DNA of 64,000 bases from Tunturiibacter gelidiferens (GTDB lineage: Bacteria; Acidobacteriota; Terriglobia; Terriglobales; Acidobacteriaceae), in assembly GCF_013410115.1 (NCBI RefSeq), contig NZ_JACCCV010000002.1:1798001-1862000 (forward strand), given 5' to 3'. Made by a program: the position numbers and the translations under genes. Of the stretch, positions 1-9,170 are shown piece after piece (position 1 is the first letter of the stretch; the number at the start of each line of letters is the position of its first letter). The notes under the pieces were generated by a model. That model was not told the DNA's origin. It searched no databases and worked only from the letters and a program-made list of their open reading frames with translations.

Positions 1-1580
1 CTGCGGATCTGTCGGAAGCCCCGGAATGCCGTCCATCAGACTAGGTAGATTCGCACCATAAGGGCTCTTGCCGCCATCCGTTCGGGTAAAGGCGAAACGC
101 GCATCCAGGATCGAGTTTTGATTGAAGATGTGAGTCACGCCGCCGGCGATCTGCTGGTTGAAAATATTGACTGTGCCATTACTATTACCGCCGGCAGGCC
201 CTTGAATGTTGGGTGGCGAAACGATCTTGCCCTGATGCTGGCTGTAGCGGACAAACGCAGTGGTGCGCTGGCTGAAAGTCTGATCGACGCGAATGTCCCC
301 CTTGTCGTCGTTGATGGTGTCTGACGGCAGCGAGGCATAGTTGTTGGCGAAAGGACTGCCGGGAACATTCGGCGCAGGAAGCGCAGCCAGCACGCCTTTT
401 GCAAAAGACGAAACCGAGGGATCGTTGAACGGAATGACACCGTTGGTGTACTTCTGACCTGTAAGCGGGTTGAGCAGCGGCACCGGAGTACCGCTCTCGG
501 CTCCGCCAAAGGATCCGTTTGCGTTCTTCACGGCTGCTAGAAAGGTGTAGCCGCCGTTCGCAATCGCGAGCGGGCTGGTTCCGAGTTGGTTCGCTGTCGG
601 GATAGTGGCCACATTGAATGCATGGACGACCTGTCGCGTTCCCTCGTAGTCTGCAAAGAAGAATGTGTGATCCCTCCAGATTGGCCCCCCGAACGTGCCA
701 CCGAACTGGTTACGTATCAGAATTGGCTTTTGCGCTTTGCCCGTCAACGGATTGGTCGGAGGAGTAAACGGCCCGATAGCGTTGAAGACGGTGTTACGGA
801 TGTAGTCGTAGGCCTTGCCGTGGAACTGATTTGAGCCGCTACGTATACTGACGTTGATCACGGCTCCGGCAGACCGGCCGTACTCGGCGCTATAGTTATC
901 AGTCTCGACGCGGAACTCGTTGATGGCATCTGGTGATGGAGGGATAGCCTGATTAGAAAATCCCTGGTTTGAGGTGCCGTATGCGTTGTTGTCCAAACCA
1001 TCAAGCAGGAAGTTATTGAATTCGCTGCGCTGACCGTTAACATTGAAACTCGCGTCGCGGCTGCTGTCAGTCGAATTCTCGAGGATATTCCGACGCACAC
1101 CCGGGACCAGCGGCGAGATCAGCGTAGGCGCGACCATTCAGCGGAAGATTTTCAACCTCGCGCGTTCCAATAACCTGCCCACGTTCGCTGCTGTCTGTTT
1201 CAAGCAACGCCGCAGCGGAGCCGACGGTCACCGTCTCGCTATTAGATCCGATCTTCAAAGCCACATCGACGCGCTGTCGAGCGTTGACGGTAACGGTAAA
1301 TATCTGTGTCGTGCTGACATCAAACCCACTCGCCTGCGCAGTCACCAGATACTGGCCAATCTTTACATCCGTAAACTGATAAGCGCCCTGATCATTGGTT
1401 TGCGCGGTCACCTGAGCCTTGGTCTCCTGGTTGACGAGGGAAACGGTTGCGCCGGAGAGGGTCGCCCCTGAGGAATCGCGCACATACCCAAGGACGGAGG
1501 CGGTCTCAAACTGCGGGCAGCGAGACAGATCCTATTAGGAAAAAACAAACCGCGACAACAAACAGCAAAAAGCGTTTCAC
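1..1580 (-). pseudogene. TonB-dependent receptor (Oar-like), N-terminal part, frameshifted; runs off left edge
   Basis: Outer-membrane receptor remnant in three reading frames. A GTG at 1580, preceded by GGAG, starts a signal peptide (VKRFLLFVVAVCFFLIGSVS) whose frame stops at 1506. The next frame gives a carboxypeptidase-regulatory fold (TASVLGYVRDSSGATLSG, then GAYQFTDVKIGQYLVTAQA) and the family motif VENLPLNGRAYADLAA, and stops at 1067. The third frame continues from about 1109 to the window edge with LVPGVRRNILEN, FNNFLLDGLDNNAYGTSNQG and the plug motif YSAEYGRSAGAVINV. Restoring one base near 1513 gives LPA-QFETASVLG, and restoring two near 1109 gives LAALVPGV, so two small indels break an otherwise normal gene. 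The pieces are clear. Whether the breaks are biological or sequence errors cannot be told here. The C-terminal barrel lies outside the window. Confidence 0.8.
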
Positions 1581-1751
1581 AGACACTCCAGAAGTTTTAA
1601 TAAGAGATACGGGTGATAACTCAGTGAGGGTGTACTGCTCCCTCTGAGCACATGAACCCACTATAGTGCGCAATTTGCGTATATCAGATATCACCAACGC
1701 TACAGAATCGTGAATTTCCTCGGTCCTCGCTTTGTTTCCGGACCAGATTTC

Positions 1752-2738
1752 ATGCACACTCATGCAATGGTGCGTGTCGGTGTCGACGAGAACCTTGCTC
1801 CGCAGTTGCTGGTAGATTTTCCTCGCGAAGCAGCAATCGTCCGAATTCCCCGCAGACCATCGGCGATTCTCGAAGTTGACTTCTGGATCCTGGTCTTCGC
1901 ACGCAAAGATGCCCGGGAGACCTTCGCCCGTTTGCGCGGCGTCAAGGTGGTGCAATCGATGATGGCGGGCGTTGACTGGATTAGGCCTTGGCTGCCGAAG
2001 GAGATAGTACTCTGCGACGGGCGCGGCATCCGCGACATCTCGGCCTCCGAGTGGGTCCTCACCGCAATCCTCACGTCCTTGAAGAGAGTTCCACGCTATC
2101 GCGATCTGCAGCTACGTCAGGAATGGAAAGGTCAAGCTTCCGTATCGGACGATTTTTTGAACGAAGCCGGCGTTCAGGTCGGACAGTACCAGATTCTGGG
2201 AGAGGATCTGGCAGGAAAGACCGTGCTGATCGTCGGCTATGGGTCGATCGGTGCGGCGATCGAAACCCGTCTAAAACCCTTCGGCGCGAAGATTCTGCGG
2301 CTGGCGCGTAACCCCCGCAAAGAGCCGGAGATCGTCGCCGTGACCAATCTGCATCGCCTCCTGCCGCAGGCCGACATCGTCGTTCTCATCGTGCCTCTAA
2401 CTCCGGAGACGCGTGGATTGGTTGGAGCAGCAGAGATTAGTCTGATGAAGCATGGAGGCCTTCTCGTCAACGCGGCGCGAGGCCCCGTAGTTGTAACGGA
2501 GGCTTTAATTGAGGCGCTCGAACAGCATCGAATCAGGGCGGTTTTGGATGTGACGGACCCAGAGCCGCTACCGGCAGCCCACGCTCTATGGTCGGCGCCC
2601 AACTGCATGATTACGCCGCACGTGGGTAGCTCGACCCCTGAGTTCATCCACCGCGCATTCCGCTTCGGAGCAGAGCAGGAGAGGCGTTTTTTGACTGGAG
2701 AAGAGTTGAAAAACATCGTAACCAAGGCAGGTTACTAG
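1752..2738 (+). CDS. D-isomer-specific 2-hydroxyacid dehydrogenase
   Basis: Cytosolic NAD(P)-dependent oxidoreductase that interconverts 2-hydroxy and 2-oxo acids. Counting from the ATG at 1752, the Rossmann nucleotide loop GYGSIG is near residue 162. The catalytic Arg is in NAARGP near 243, the Glu in DPEP near 271 and the His in TPHVGSS near 290: the full Arg-Glu-His triad. The length of about 328 residues is normal. The frame is open from a GTG at 1710, and ATGs at 1752 and 1767 are both possible; no strong ribosome binding site decides. It is transcribed away from the broken TonB gene. The substrate cannot be read from sequence; glyoxylate/hydroxypyruvate reductase or phosphoglycerate dehydrogenase-like activity are options. 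Confidence 0.85.
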   Translation: MHTHAMVRVGVDENLAPQLLVDFPREAAIVRIPRRPSAILEVDFWILVFARKDARETFARLRGVKVVQSMMAGVDWIRPWLPKEIVLCDGRGIRDISASEWVLTAILTSLKRVPRYRDLQLRQEWKGQASVSDDFLNEAGVQVGQYQILGEDLAGKTVLIVGYGSIGAAIETRLKPFGAKILRLARNPRKEPEIVAVTNLHRLLPQADIVVLIVPLTPETRGLVGAAEISLMKHGGLLVNAARGPVVVTEALIEALEQHRIRAVLDVTDPEPLPAAHALWSAPNCMITPHVGSSTPEFIHRAFRFGAEQERRFLTGEELKNIVTKAGY

Positions 2739-2752
2739 CCCTCGCTCCCGAC

Positions 2753-2788
2753 CGCTTAGACCACCGTTTTCGCTTAGACCACCGTTTT
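2753..2788. repeat. 18-bp perfect tandem duplication after the dehydrogenase gene
   Basis: The 18-mer CGCTTAGACCACCGTTTT occurs twice back to back (2753-2770 and 2771-2788), just after the dehydrogenase stop codon. It looks like a recent slippage or duplication event. No function is evident. Confidence 0.9.
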
Positions 2789-2879
2789 AAGGATGAGGGG
2801 AGGCGCTGGCCTAACGCGCGTCTGAGGTAGGCAGGCCAGCAGTTGTACGGTTCCAAAGAACGAGTTCCGATCGGCAGGG

Positions 2880-3236
2880 TTACCCTCTCCGTCCAACCTG
2901 AAGCTCGTCGACATCGTCATCATCGTCGTCTTCTTCGTCGTCATCCTCATCTTCCTCGTCATCGTCTTCGTACTCATCCTCATCTTCTTCGTCATCGACT
3001 TCTTCGTCGTCATCCTCGTACTCACCATCCTCATCCTCGTCGTCTTCCTCTTCGTCGTCGTCGTCCTCAAACTCGTCATCCTCATCTTCGAGTGCTTTCT
3101 TTGCGGCGCTTAAGGAATCGGCCGTGGAGCCCTGCAGGACCATATCAAGGGAGCTGTTTTCAAAGGCGGCAAGGAAATTCAGACCCAGGGGGAAGAAGGT
3201 TGCGTTGAAGTCGAAGGTTAGGGTCTCAAGTGCCAT
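2880..3236 (-). CDS. small protein with a long poly-acidic C-terminal tail
   Basis: 118-residue protein. The start is the ATG at 3236, preceded by AGGAG at good spacing, which supports a real gene. Residues 1-43 are mixed and rather hydrophobic (MALETLTFDF, FFPLGLNFLAAF). From about residue 44 on it is almost only Asp and Glu with a few Tyr and Gly. The acidic tail comes from a GAN-type low-complexity tract, so its length may vary between strains. No enzyme motif, signal peptide or membrane span is seen. Such tails can bind cations or basic proteins, but that is inference only. I do not recognise the family. No open reading frame on the opposite strand has its own ribosome binding site. Confidence 0.6.
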   Translation of the reverse strand: MALETLTFDFNATFFPLGLNFLAAFENSSLDMVLQGSTADSLSAAKKALEDEDDEFEDDDDEEEDDEDEDGEYEDDDEEVDDEEDEDEYEDDDEEDEDDDEEDDDDDDVDELQVGRRG

Positions 3237-3563
3237 AAAAATCTCCTGTTGAAAATGTGTACTGGAATAGGATGCAGCAGACTGAAAAAAGTGAGTGTGA
3301 AAATTCACTTTTCCTTGAATTAGAAGCTTAGGGCACTCTGGCGCTTTTGTTTAGTACGGCGCCGGCCCAGGCAGAAAAAAGGCTTCGCGGCCGCCCACTG
3401 AGAAGGGGGCATTGCCGCGAGGTCGGGAGCCAGTCGGTAGTTCATCTATCTTTTGTGCGACCTTGTCGATGGCGTCGCCTCGTTCAGAGAATTACGCCCT
3501 AGCTGGGGAGCGATGTCGTAAGTATCGAACAATATCGTCATCAGGCCGCAAAAAGAATTGCTG

Positions 3564-5012
3564 TCAGGCTTCGGAGAATGGTTGGAGTTGCTTCTCCGTC
3601 GGTGGGCTGGTCAATAGGCTGACAGCGATCAGACACAGCAGAGAGACAAGCAGTGCTGGAAGAATAGCGTCGCGTTCGCTGATGACTGCCGGCAGATGAG
3701 AGTGGACAAAGCCGGTATCCCAGAAGACCGTAACGAACGTGCCCACCGCAATACTGGCCACGGCACCCGCTGCAGTCGCGCGTCTCCAGTAGAAGGTTGC
3801 AAGGATGACCGGCGTCAGAGCAGCGCCATAAATCGTATAGGCGTAAAGCGACTTCTTCAGCACCGACTCTATATGGAGCGACTGGTAGAGCGCCCATAGA
3901 CCAAGCAGGACCACCATCAGACGAGAGACGGCGAGAGTCTTCGTGTTCGAAGCCTGCGGGTTGATATAGCGAAGATAGATGTCGTTGACGAGGTTAGTCG
4001 ACGGCGAGAAGAGCCAGTTATTCGCTGTGGAGATGATCTTCGCGAAGATGGCTCCCATCAGCAGCGCGCCCAGCAGACGAAGCGGTGCGGACCCTGAGAA
4101 ACCATGCAACCCAAGGTAAGCGAGAATCTCGCGGGGGCGTGCGTGTACCTCTCCGCCAGGAAAGAGGCTAGACCCAGTGACGGCAAGGGCGACGATGACA
4201 GTCTCCAGGATGACGGTACCGACGATCCACCCAACAACCGCACGGGTGGCATCCTTCTCCGACTTGGCAGAGAAAAACTTTTGATACATCGACTGATTTC
4301 CAAGCAGCAAAAGACAAGTCGGAAGAAAAAGCTCAAGAGCCTGGATGAATCTGAGATCGCCCAGCACCTGGAAATGAGTTGCGGGAAGGCTCGAATGGAC
4401 CGCAGACCATCCCCCGGCGTGATGTACAAGGATAGGCAGCGCTATAAGCATCGTAAAAGTGGCAAGAAGGCCGATCGCAACATCCATGTAGGCAACAGAT
4501 GCCATGCCGGCAATCGCAGTAAAAACGATGACGAACGCAGCAATAATGTATTTGCCGAAGTCGGCGGTTATCAGGTCCGGGAAGATCAAGTGAAGAATAT
4601 CGCCGCCACCAACAAACTGGTAGCTCGTAACAGCCGTGTAGCAGAAGAGAATCGCGATGACGCCAAGCACGCGTGCCGCCTGGTTGTAACGAGCCTCGAG
4701 CAGATCGGGAATGGTAAACTGTGCGAACTTTCGTGCACGTGGGGCGATGAAGTAGATCAGCAGCAGGCCCGCCCAGCCACCACCTCCTTGCCAAAGCGCC
4801 GCGAAGCCATGCTTATAGGCGTTTTCCGCCCCGCCGAGCAGCGACCCTGAGCCGATCCAGCTCGACAACAGCGTGAAGACCAGGACGAAGGCGGGCAGCG
4901 AGCGGCCTGCCACAAGATAGTCTGCCTTTGTCTTCACCTTACCAAGACGTGTGAGCGAAACCGTGAGCAGGGTGACGACAATAACCGATAGAACGATCGC
5001 GTAGAGATTCAT
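3564..5012 (-). CDS. sodium:solute symporter (SSS family)
   Basis: 482-residue integral membrane protein of the SSS family, importing a solute with Na+. The N-terminal helix (MNLYAIVLSVIVVTLLTVSL) is followed by the family motif KADYLVAGRSLPAFVLVFTL and the WIGSGSLLGGAENAYKHG loop. About 13 hydrophobic segments follow, and the length is normal. It lies about 95 bases downstream of the M13 peptidase on the same strand, so the two may be cotranscribed; import of a peptidase product is then an appealing guess. The substrate (amino acid, sugar, proline or acetate type) cannot be read. Confidence 0.88.
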   Translation of the reverse strand: MNLYAIVLSVIVVTLLTVSLTRLGKVKTKADYLVAGRSLPAFVLVFTLLSSWIGSGSLLGGAENAYKHGFAALWQGGGGWAGLLLIYFIAPRARKFAQFTIPDLLEARYNQAARVLGVIAILFCYTAVTSYQFVGGGDILHLIFPDLITADFGKYIIAAFVIVFTAIAGMASVAYMDVAIGLLATFTMLIALPILVHHAGGWSAVHSSLPATHFQVLGDLRFIQALELFLPTCLLLLGNQSMYQKFFSAKSEKDATRAVVGWIVGTVILETVIVALAVTGSSLFPGGEVHARPREILAYLGLHGFSGSAPLRLLGALLMGAIFAKIISTANNWLFSPSTNLVNDIYLRYINPQASNTKTLAVSRLMVVLLGLWALYQSLHIESVLKKSLYAYTIYGAALTPVILATFYWRRATAAGAVASIAVGTFVTVFWDTGFVHSHLPAVISERDAILPALLVSLLCLIAVSLLTSPPTEKQLQPFSEA

Positions 5013-5107
5013 TAGGTTAGGTCAGTGTACTGTCTGGCAGCCGATCCTCGCACCCGTGACCTCGCGTTGGAGATTGAGCCGTCGGCCACGGGAAAAATTC
5101 TGTCGTA

Positions 5108-7159
5108 TTACCACACCCTGCAGGTGGGCGCGTGCACCATCGGCTGACCTGCTTTGCAGCTAAAGGCCTTCTGAAACTCCGGCATATTCGAAACCACGCC
5201 ATTGATGCGCGCATACCCTGGCGAGTGGGGGTCCGTGATAGCGCGAACCCGCAGCACCTCGGGACGCTCATTCTCACAAGCCCATTGCGCCATCCCAACG
5301 AAGAAACGCTGATCCGGAGTGAATCCGTCCGCGCTCACCAACTGCTGCCCGGCAGTCTGCTTCTTCCATGCGATATAAGCGAGTAACGTCCCGCCCAGGT
5401 CGGCAACGTCTTCGCCACTGGTCAGCTTCGAGTTGATGTGAATATCGTCCACAACGATGTACTCTGCGTACTGACCACGAATGCAGTTAATACGGTCCTC
5501 GAAACCCTTGGCGTCCGCAGGCGTCCACCAGTCGCGAAGATTGCCTTTGTCGTCGAACTGCCGCCCCTCGTCGTCGAAGGCGTGCGTAAGCTCATGGCCG
5601 ATTGTTGCTCCGGTGTTCCCGTAGTTTGGCGCGTCATCCAGCTTCGTGTCGTACAGCGGTGGTTGCAGCACGCCGGCAGGAAAATTGATATCGTTCATCT
5701 GTGGGTTGAAATAGGCATTGACGGTAGGTGGCGTCATTCCCCATTCATTCAAGTCCACAGGCTTACCCAGCTTGTGCCACTGTCGCGCGTCTTCGAACCG
5801 ATAAGAGCGCTCAACATTGCCAATGTAGTCATCTGACTTTATCTCTAGCGTCGTATAGTCACGCCACTGGTTCGGGTATCCAATCTTATTGCGAATCACA
5901 TGCAGCTTGCGGAGAGCCTTCTGTTTGGTTGCGGGGCTCATCCAGTCGAGATTCTCGATCTCCTGCTTCATCGCAGCCTCGATCTGCTCCGTCATCAGCT
6001 GCGTCTTCGCTTTTGTATCGGCAGAAAATGTGCGCTTGACGAACTCCTGTCCCAGCGCTTCACCCAGGTCACGATCCACTCCACGCGTGCAGGTCTTCCA
6101 GCGCGGCGGCATTGCAGGAACGCCGCGCAGCGTTGTCGAATAAAAGTCGAAGTCGGTCTGCTCCAGCGGGCGAGCAAGGTATGGCGCTGCGGCTGTCAGA
6201 AAGTGAAATCGCAGATAACCACGAAGTGCCTCAACAGACTCGGTCGAAACCTCCGTCTGCACTGCCTTCATGAACTCCGGCTGCGCCACATTCAGCTTCG
6301 CGACACCTGGCGCTCCCTGCATCTCAAAGTAACTTGGCCAATCAAAGGCGGGCGCGATCTTGCTCAGTTCACTAATCGTCATCATGTGATAGGTCTTATG
6401 CGGATCGCGTCGGTCCACCCTGGTAAGCGATGCCTTGGCAAGCGCCGTCTCAATGTGGAGGGTTGCATCCGCGTCGAGCTTTGCCTGATTTGCAGACTCA
6501 CCGCCCAGCGTGAGCAGCTTCTGGATGTAGGCAAGATACTGCTCACGCAGCTTTACACTCTTATCATCCGTCTTCAGGTAATAGTCACGATCAGGCAGAC
6601 CAAGTCCGCCCGCCCCAAGCGCCACGATCTCCAGCGACGAGTCGATCGCATCCTGATCTGTGCCCGATTCGAACAGGAAACTACCTGCGTAGTCATGGTG
6701 CAGTGAGCTGATCGCCCTAACGAGTTCGGGCCGCGTCTTCAGGGCATCGATGCGCGCCAGACCCGACAGTGCAGGTTTCACACCCAGCGCATCGATCGCC
6801 GAGGTGTTCATGCATGCGGCAAAATAGTCGCCGACCTTCTGCTGCACTGCGTCGCGATTCGCCGCCTTGGCATCCGCCTCGAGAATGCCCCAAAGAAACT
6901 GTTCATTCTCGTTGCCAAGCTTCGCGTAGACACTCCAGCCAGATTGGTCCGGAGGAATCGGATTTTTCTTCTCCCACCCACCGCAGGAGAACTTATAAAA
7001 GTCGACGCAAGGGTCCGCCCCGCGGTCTAGGCTCGACAGATCAAGCGATGGCGAGTAAGGCATCGATTGAAGAGGCTGAGCGGCCTCTTGCGCGGGTACT
7101 TGGATCGCGGCGAGCAATAACGCAGTGGCCGCCAGGGCGACCGGAACTTTCGAGAGCAT
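5108..7159 (-). CDS. M13 (neprilysin/PepO-type) zinc metallopeptidase, secreted
   Basis: 683-residue zinc endopeptidase with a signal peptide (MLSKVPVALAATALLLAAIQ), so it should act in the periplasm or at the outer membrane on short peptides. The zinc motif HELTH is in GATIGHELTHAFDDEG near residue 520. The third-ligand motif reads EDVADLGG instead of the common ENxAD, keeping Glu and Asp. The C terminus ends CRVW, matching the family's C-x-x-W ending. The start at 7159 has AGGAG upstream; an in-frame ATG 7 codons earlier lacks one. The N-terminal part (LDLSSLDRGADPCVDFYKFS) is the classic M13 entry. Divergent from the M61 peptidase, with only about 125 bases shared between the starts. Confidence 0.93.
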   Translation of the reverse strand: MLSKVPVALAATALLLAAIQVPAQEAAQPLQSMPYSPSLDLSSLDRGADPCVDFYKFSCGGWEKKNPIPPDQSGWSVYAKLGNENEQFLWGILEADAKAANRDAVQQKVGDYFAACMNTSAIDALGVKPALSGLARIDALKTRPELVRAISSLHHDYAGSFLFESGTDQDAIDSSLEIVALGAGGLGLPDRDYYLKTDDKSVKLREQYLAYIQKLLTLGGESANQAKLDADATLHIETALAKASLTRVDRRDPHKTYHMMTISELSKIAPAFDWPSYFEMQGAPGVAKLNVAQPEFMKAVQTEVSTESVEALRGYLRFHFLTAAAPYLARPLEQTDFDFYSTTLRGVPAMPPRWKTCTRGVDRDLGEALGQEFVKRTFSADTKAKTQLMTEQIEAAMKQEIENLDWMSPATKQKALRKLHVIRNKIGYPNQWRDYTTLEIKSDDYIGNVERSYRFEDARQWHKLGKPVDLNEWGMTPPTVNAYFNPQMNDINFPAGVLQPPLYDTKLDDAPNYGNTGATIGHELTHAFDDEGRQFDDKGNLRDWWTPADAKGFEDRINCIRGQYAEYIVVDDIHINSKLTSGEDVADLGGTLLAYIAWKKQTAGQQLVSADGFTPDQRFFVGMAQWACENERPEVLRVRAITDPHSPGYARINGVVSNMPEFQKAFSCKAGQPMVHAPTCRVW

Positions 7160-7284
7160 GAGTTCTCCTGTGTGCACCATCCTAACCGTAAAAACCCTCG
7201 CAAAGCACGTTCGATTCGTCCCTGGGGCCGTGCACCGGCGTTAGACTGATCCCTGTTACAAAAAAGGAAGCGGAAGGCGGAACA

Positions 7285-9168
7285 ATGGCTGGTTTTTGGA
7301 AAAAGTGTGCCGGAGCGGCTCTGGCAGCAACCGTAAGCGTTTCAATGGCTGGGGCGCAGACCGCGCCAATCACCCTAAGTGTCGATCTCACAGATGCTCC
7401 ACGAAAGATCCTTCATGCAATAGAAGTCATGCCGGTGACAGCCGGGCCCATGACCGTCGTCTATCCCAAATGGATTCCCGGAGAGCACGGACCCACCGGC
7501 CCCATTGAAAATATGGCCGGATTTTTCATCACCGCCAACGGTCAACCCGTAAAGTGGGAGCGCGACAAGATCGATATGTTCGCCTATCACCTCACCGTAC
7601 CTCAGGGCGTCACGCAGCTTGAGATGAAGATCGACTTCCTCGCATCGTCGGCCCTTTCAGGATTCTCCGCAGGCGGATCGACCAGCGAAAACCTTGCTCT
7701 CCTCAGCTGGAACACATTGCTGGTCTACCCTGCCGACACCGACGCAAGCCAGGTCATGTTCACTCCATCGGTAAAGCTGCCAAGCGGATGGAACCTCGGA
7801 ACCGCGTTGGACAAAGATGGCGGCTCCGGTCAGACATCAACCTTCAAGACCGTAAGCCTCGAGCAACTGATCGACTCCCCCGTCCTCGCAGGCCGATACT
7901 TCCGCGAAATCCCCCTCGCTCCCGAGATCTCGCCGAAGCACTACCTCGACATGGCAGCCGACGGCCCCGAACAGCTCAATCTCTCGAAGGAGCACATCGC
8001 CGACTTCGACAAGCTGGTGCGCGAGACCGGCGCTCTCTATAAGTCTCGCCACTACGGCTCCTATCACTTCCTCGTAACTCTCAGCGACGAGGTCGCGCAC
8101 TTCGGCCTCGAGCATCATCAGTCCAGCGATGACCGCGTGATGGCAACCACCTTCACTGACGATCGCGAGTTTGTCTTGGCCGGCCTGCTGCTGCCGCACG
8201 AGTTCACTCACAGCTGGAATGGCAAATACCGCCGGCCCGCTGGCCTCGCAACCAGCAACTATCAGAAGCCCATGGAGGGCGATCTCCTCTGGGTATACGA
8301 GGGTTTGACCGAGTACCTCGGCGACGTGCTCGCCGCACGCTGCGGCATATGGACCCCCGACCAGTACAAGCAGCGTCTCTCCACCATCGCGGCCGAGTAT
8401 GACAACCGTCCCGGCCGCACCTGGCGCGATATTCAGGACACCGCGACCGCCGCGCAAATCCTCTACGCCGCAGGTGGCGGATGGGACAACTGGCGTCTCA
8501 GCGTGGACTACTACGACGAGGGCGAACTCGTCTGGCTTGATGTCGACACCACAATCCGCAAGATGACTAACGGCAAGAAAACCATCGACGATTTCGTCGC
8601 GAAGTTCCACGGACTCGGCGGAGACACAGGGCCGAAGGTCGTACCCTACACCTTCGACGATGTCGTTGCAGGCCTCAATGGCGTGGTCGCGAACGACTGG
8701 GCCGCCTTCCTGCGTTCCCGCCTCGACTCAAACTCGTACCACGCGCCGCTCGGTGGCCTCGAAAACGGTGGATACAAGCTCACCTACACCGACAAGCCCA
8801 ACTCCTGGAGCGCGCTCGAAGACCAGCAGAGTGAGTCCTTCGACTTCTGGTACTCCATCGGCCTGCACGCGAACAAGGCCGGCAATATCTCTGATGTTCT
8901 CAAGGGCGGAGTAGCCGACAAGGGCGGCATCGGCCCGGGAATGAAGATCGTCGCCGCAAACGGTCGCGCCTACACCCCTGATGTGCTCAAGGCGGCCATA
9001 CACGATGCGAAGGACTCCGGTCCATCTGTCGAGCTAATCGTCTTGAACACGGGCTATTACAAGGTACTCAAGCTGGACTATCACGAAGGCGAGCGTTATC
9101 CAATGCTGGAGCGCGTCCCCTCTGTACCGGATCGTCTGGATGACATTCTGAAGCCAGCGGCGAAGTAG
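7285..9168 (+). CDS. M61 family (glycyl aminopeptidase-like) metallopeptidase with PDZ domain
   Basis: 627-residue secreted peptidase. Signal peptide about residues 1-24 ending MAGA; the start has AAGGCGG upstream. The N-terminal beta domain carries YPKWIPGEHGPTGPIENMAG, typical of M61. The catalytic site LLPHEFTHSWNGKYRRP near residue 303 gives HExxH, and the downstream WVYEGLTEYLGD supplies the third ligand Glu. A C-terminal PDZ-like region occupies about residues 530-600 (GGVADKGGIGPGMKIVAANG). It is expected to release N-terminal glycine or acidic residues from peptides in the envelope. The stop lies 2 bases from the convergent BrkB gene. Function is firm at family level; specificity is inferred. 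Confidence 0.92.
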   Translation: MAGFWKKCAGAALAATVSVSMAGAQTAPITLSVDLTDAPRKILHAIEVMPVTAGPMTVVYPKWIPGEHGPTGPIENMAGFFITANGQPVKWERDKIDMFAYHLTVPQGVTQLEMKIDFLASSALSGFSAGGSTSENLALLSWNTLLVYPADTDASQVMFTPSVKLPSGWNLGTALDKDGGSGQTSTFKTVSLEQLIDSPVLAGRYFREIPLAPEISPKHYLDMAADGPEQLNLSKEHIADFDKLVRETGALYKSRHYGSYHFLVTLSDEVAHFGLEHHQSSDDRVMATTFTDDREFVLAGLLLPHEFTHSWNGKYRRPAGLATSNYQKPMEGDLLWVYEGLTEYLGDVLAARCGIWTPDQYKQRLSTIAAEYDNRPGRTWRDIQDTATAAQILYAAGGGWDNWRLSVDYYDEGELVWLDVDTTIRKMTNGKKTIDDFVAKFHGLGGDTGPKVVPYTFDDVVAGLNGVVANDWAAFLRSRLDSNSYHAPLGGLENGGYKLTYTDKPNSWSALEDQQSESFDFWYSIGLHANKAGNISDVLKGGVADKGGIGPGMKIVAANGRAYTPDVLKAAIHDAKDSGPSVELIVLNTGYYKVLKLDYHEGERYPMLERVPSVPDRLDDILKPAAK

Positions 9169-9170
9169 GA

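Noticed and set aside
5438..6706. Long + strand open frames opposite the M13 peptidase
   Set aside because: High-GC antisense frames without ribosome binding sites; the minus-strand gene has full motifs.
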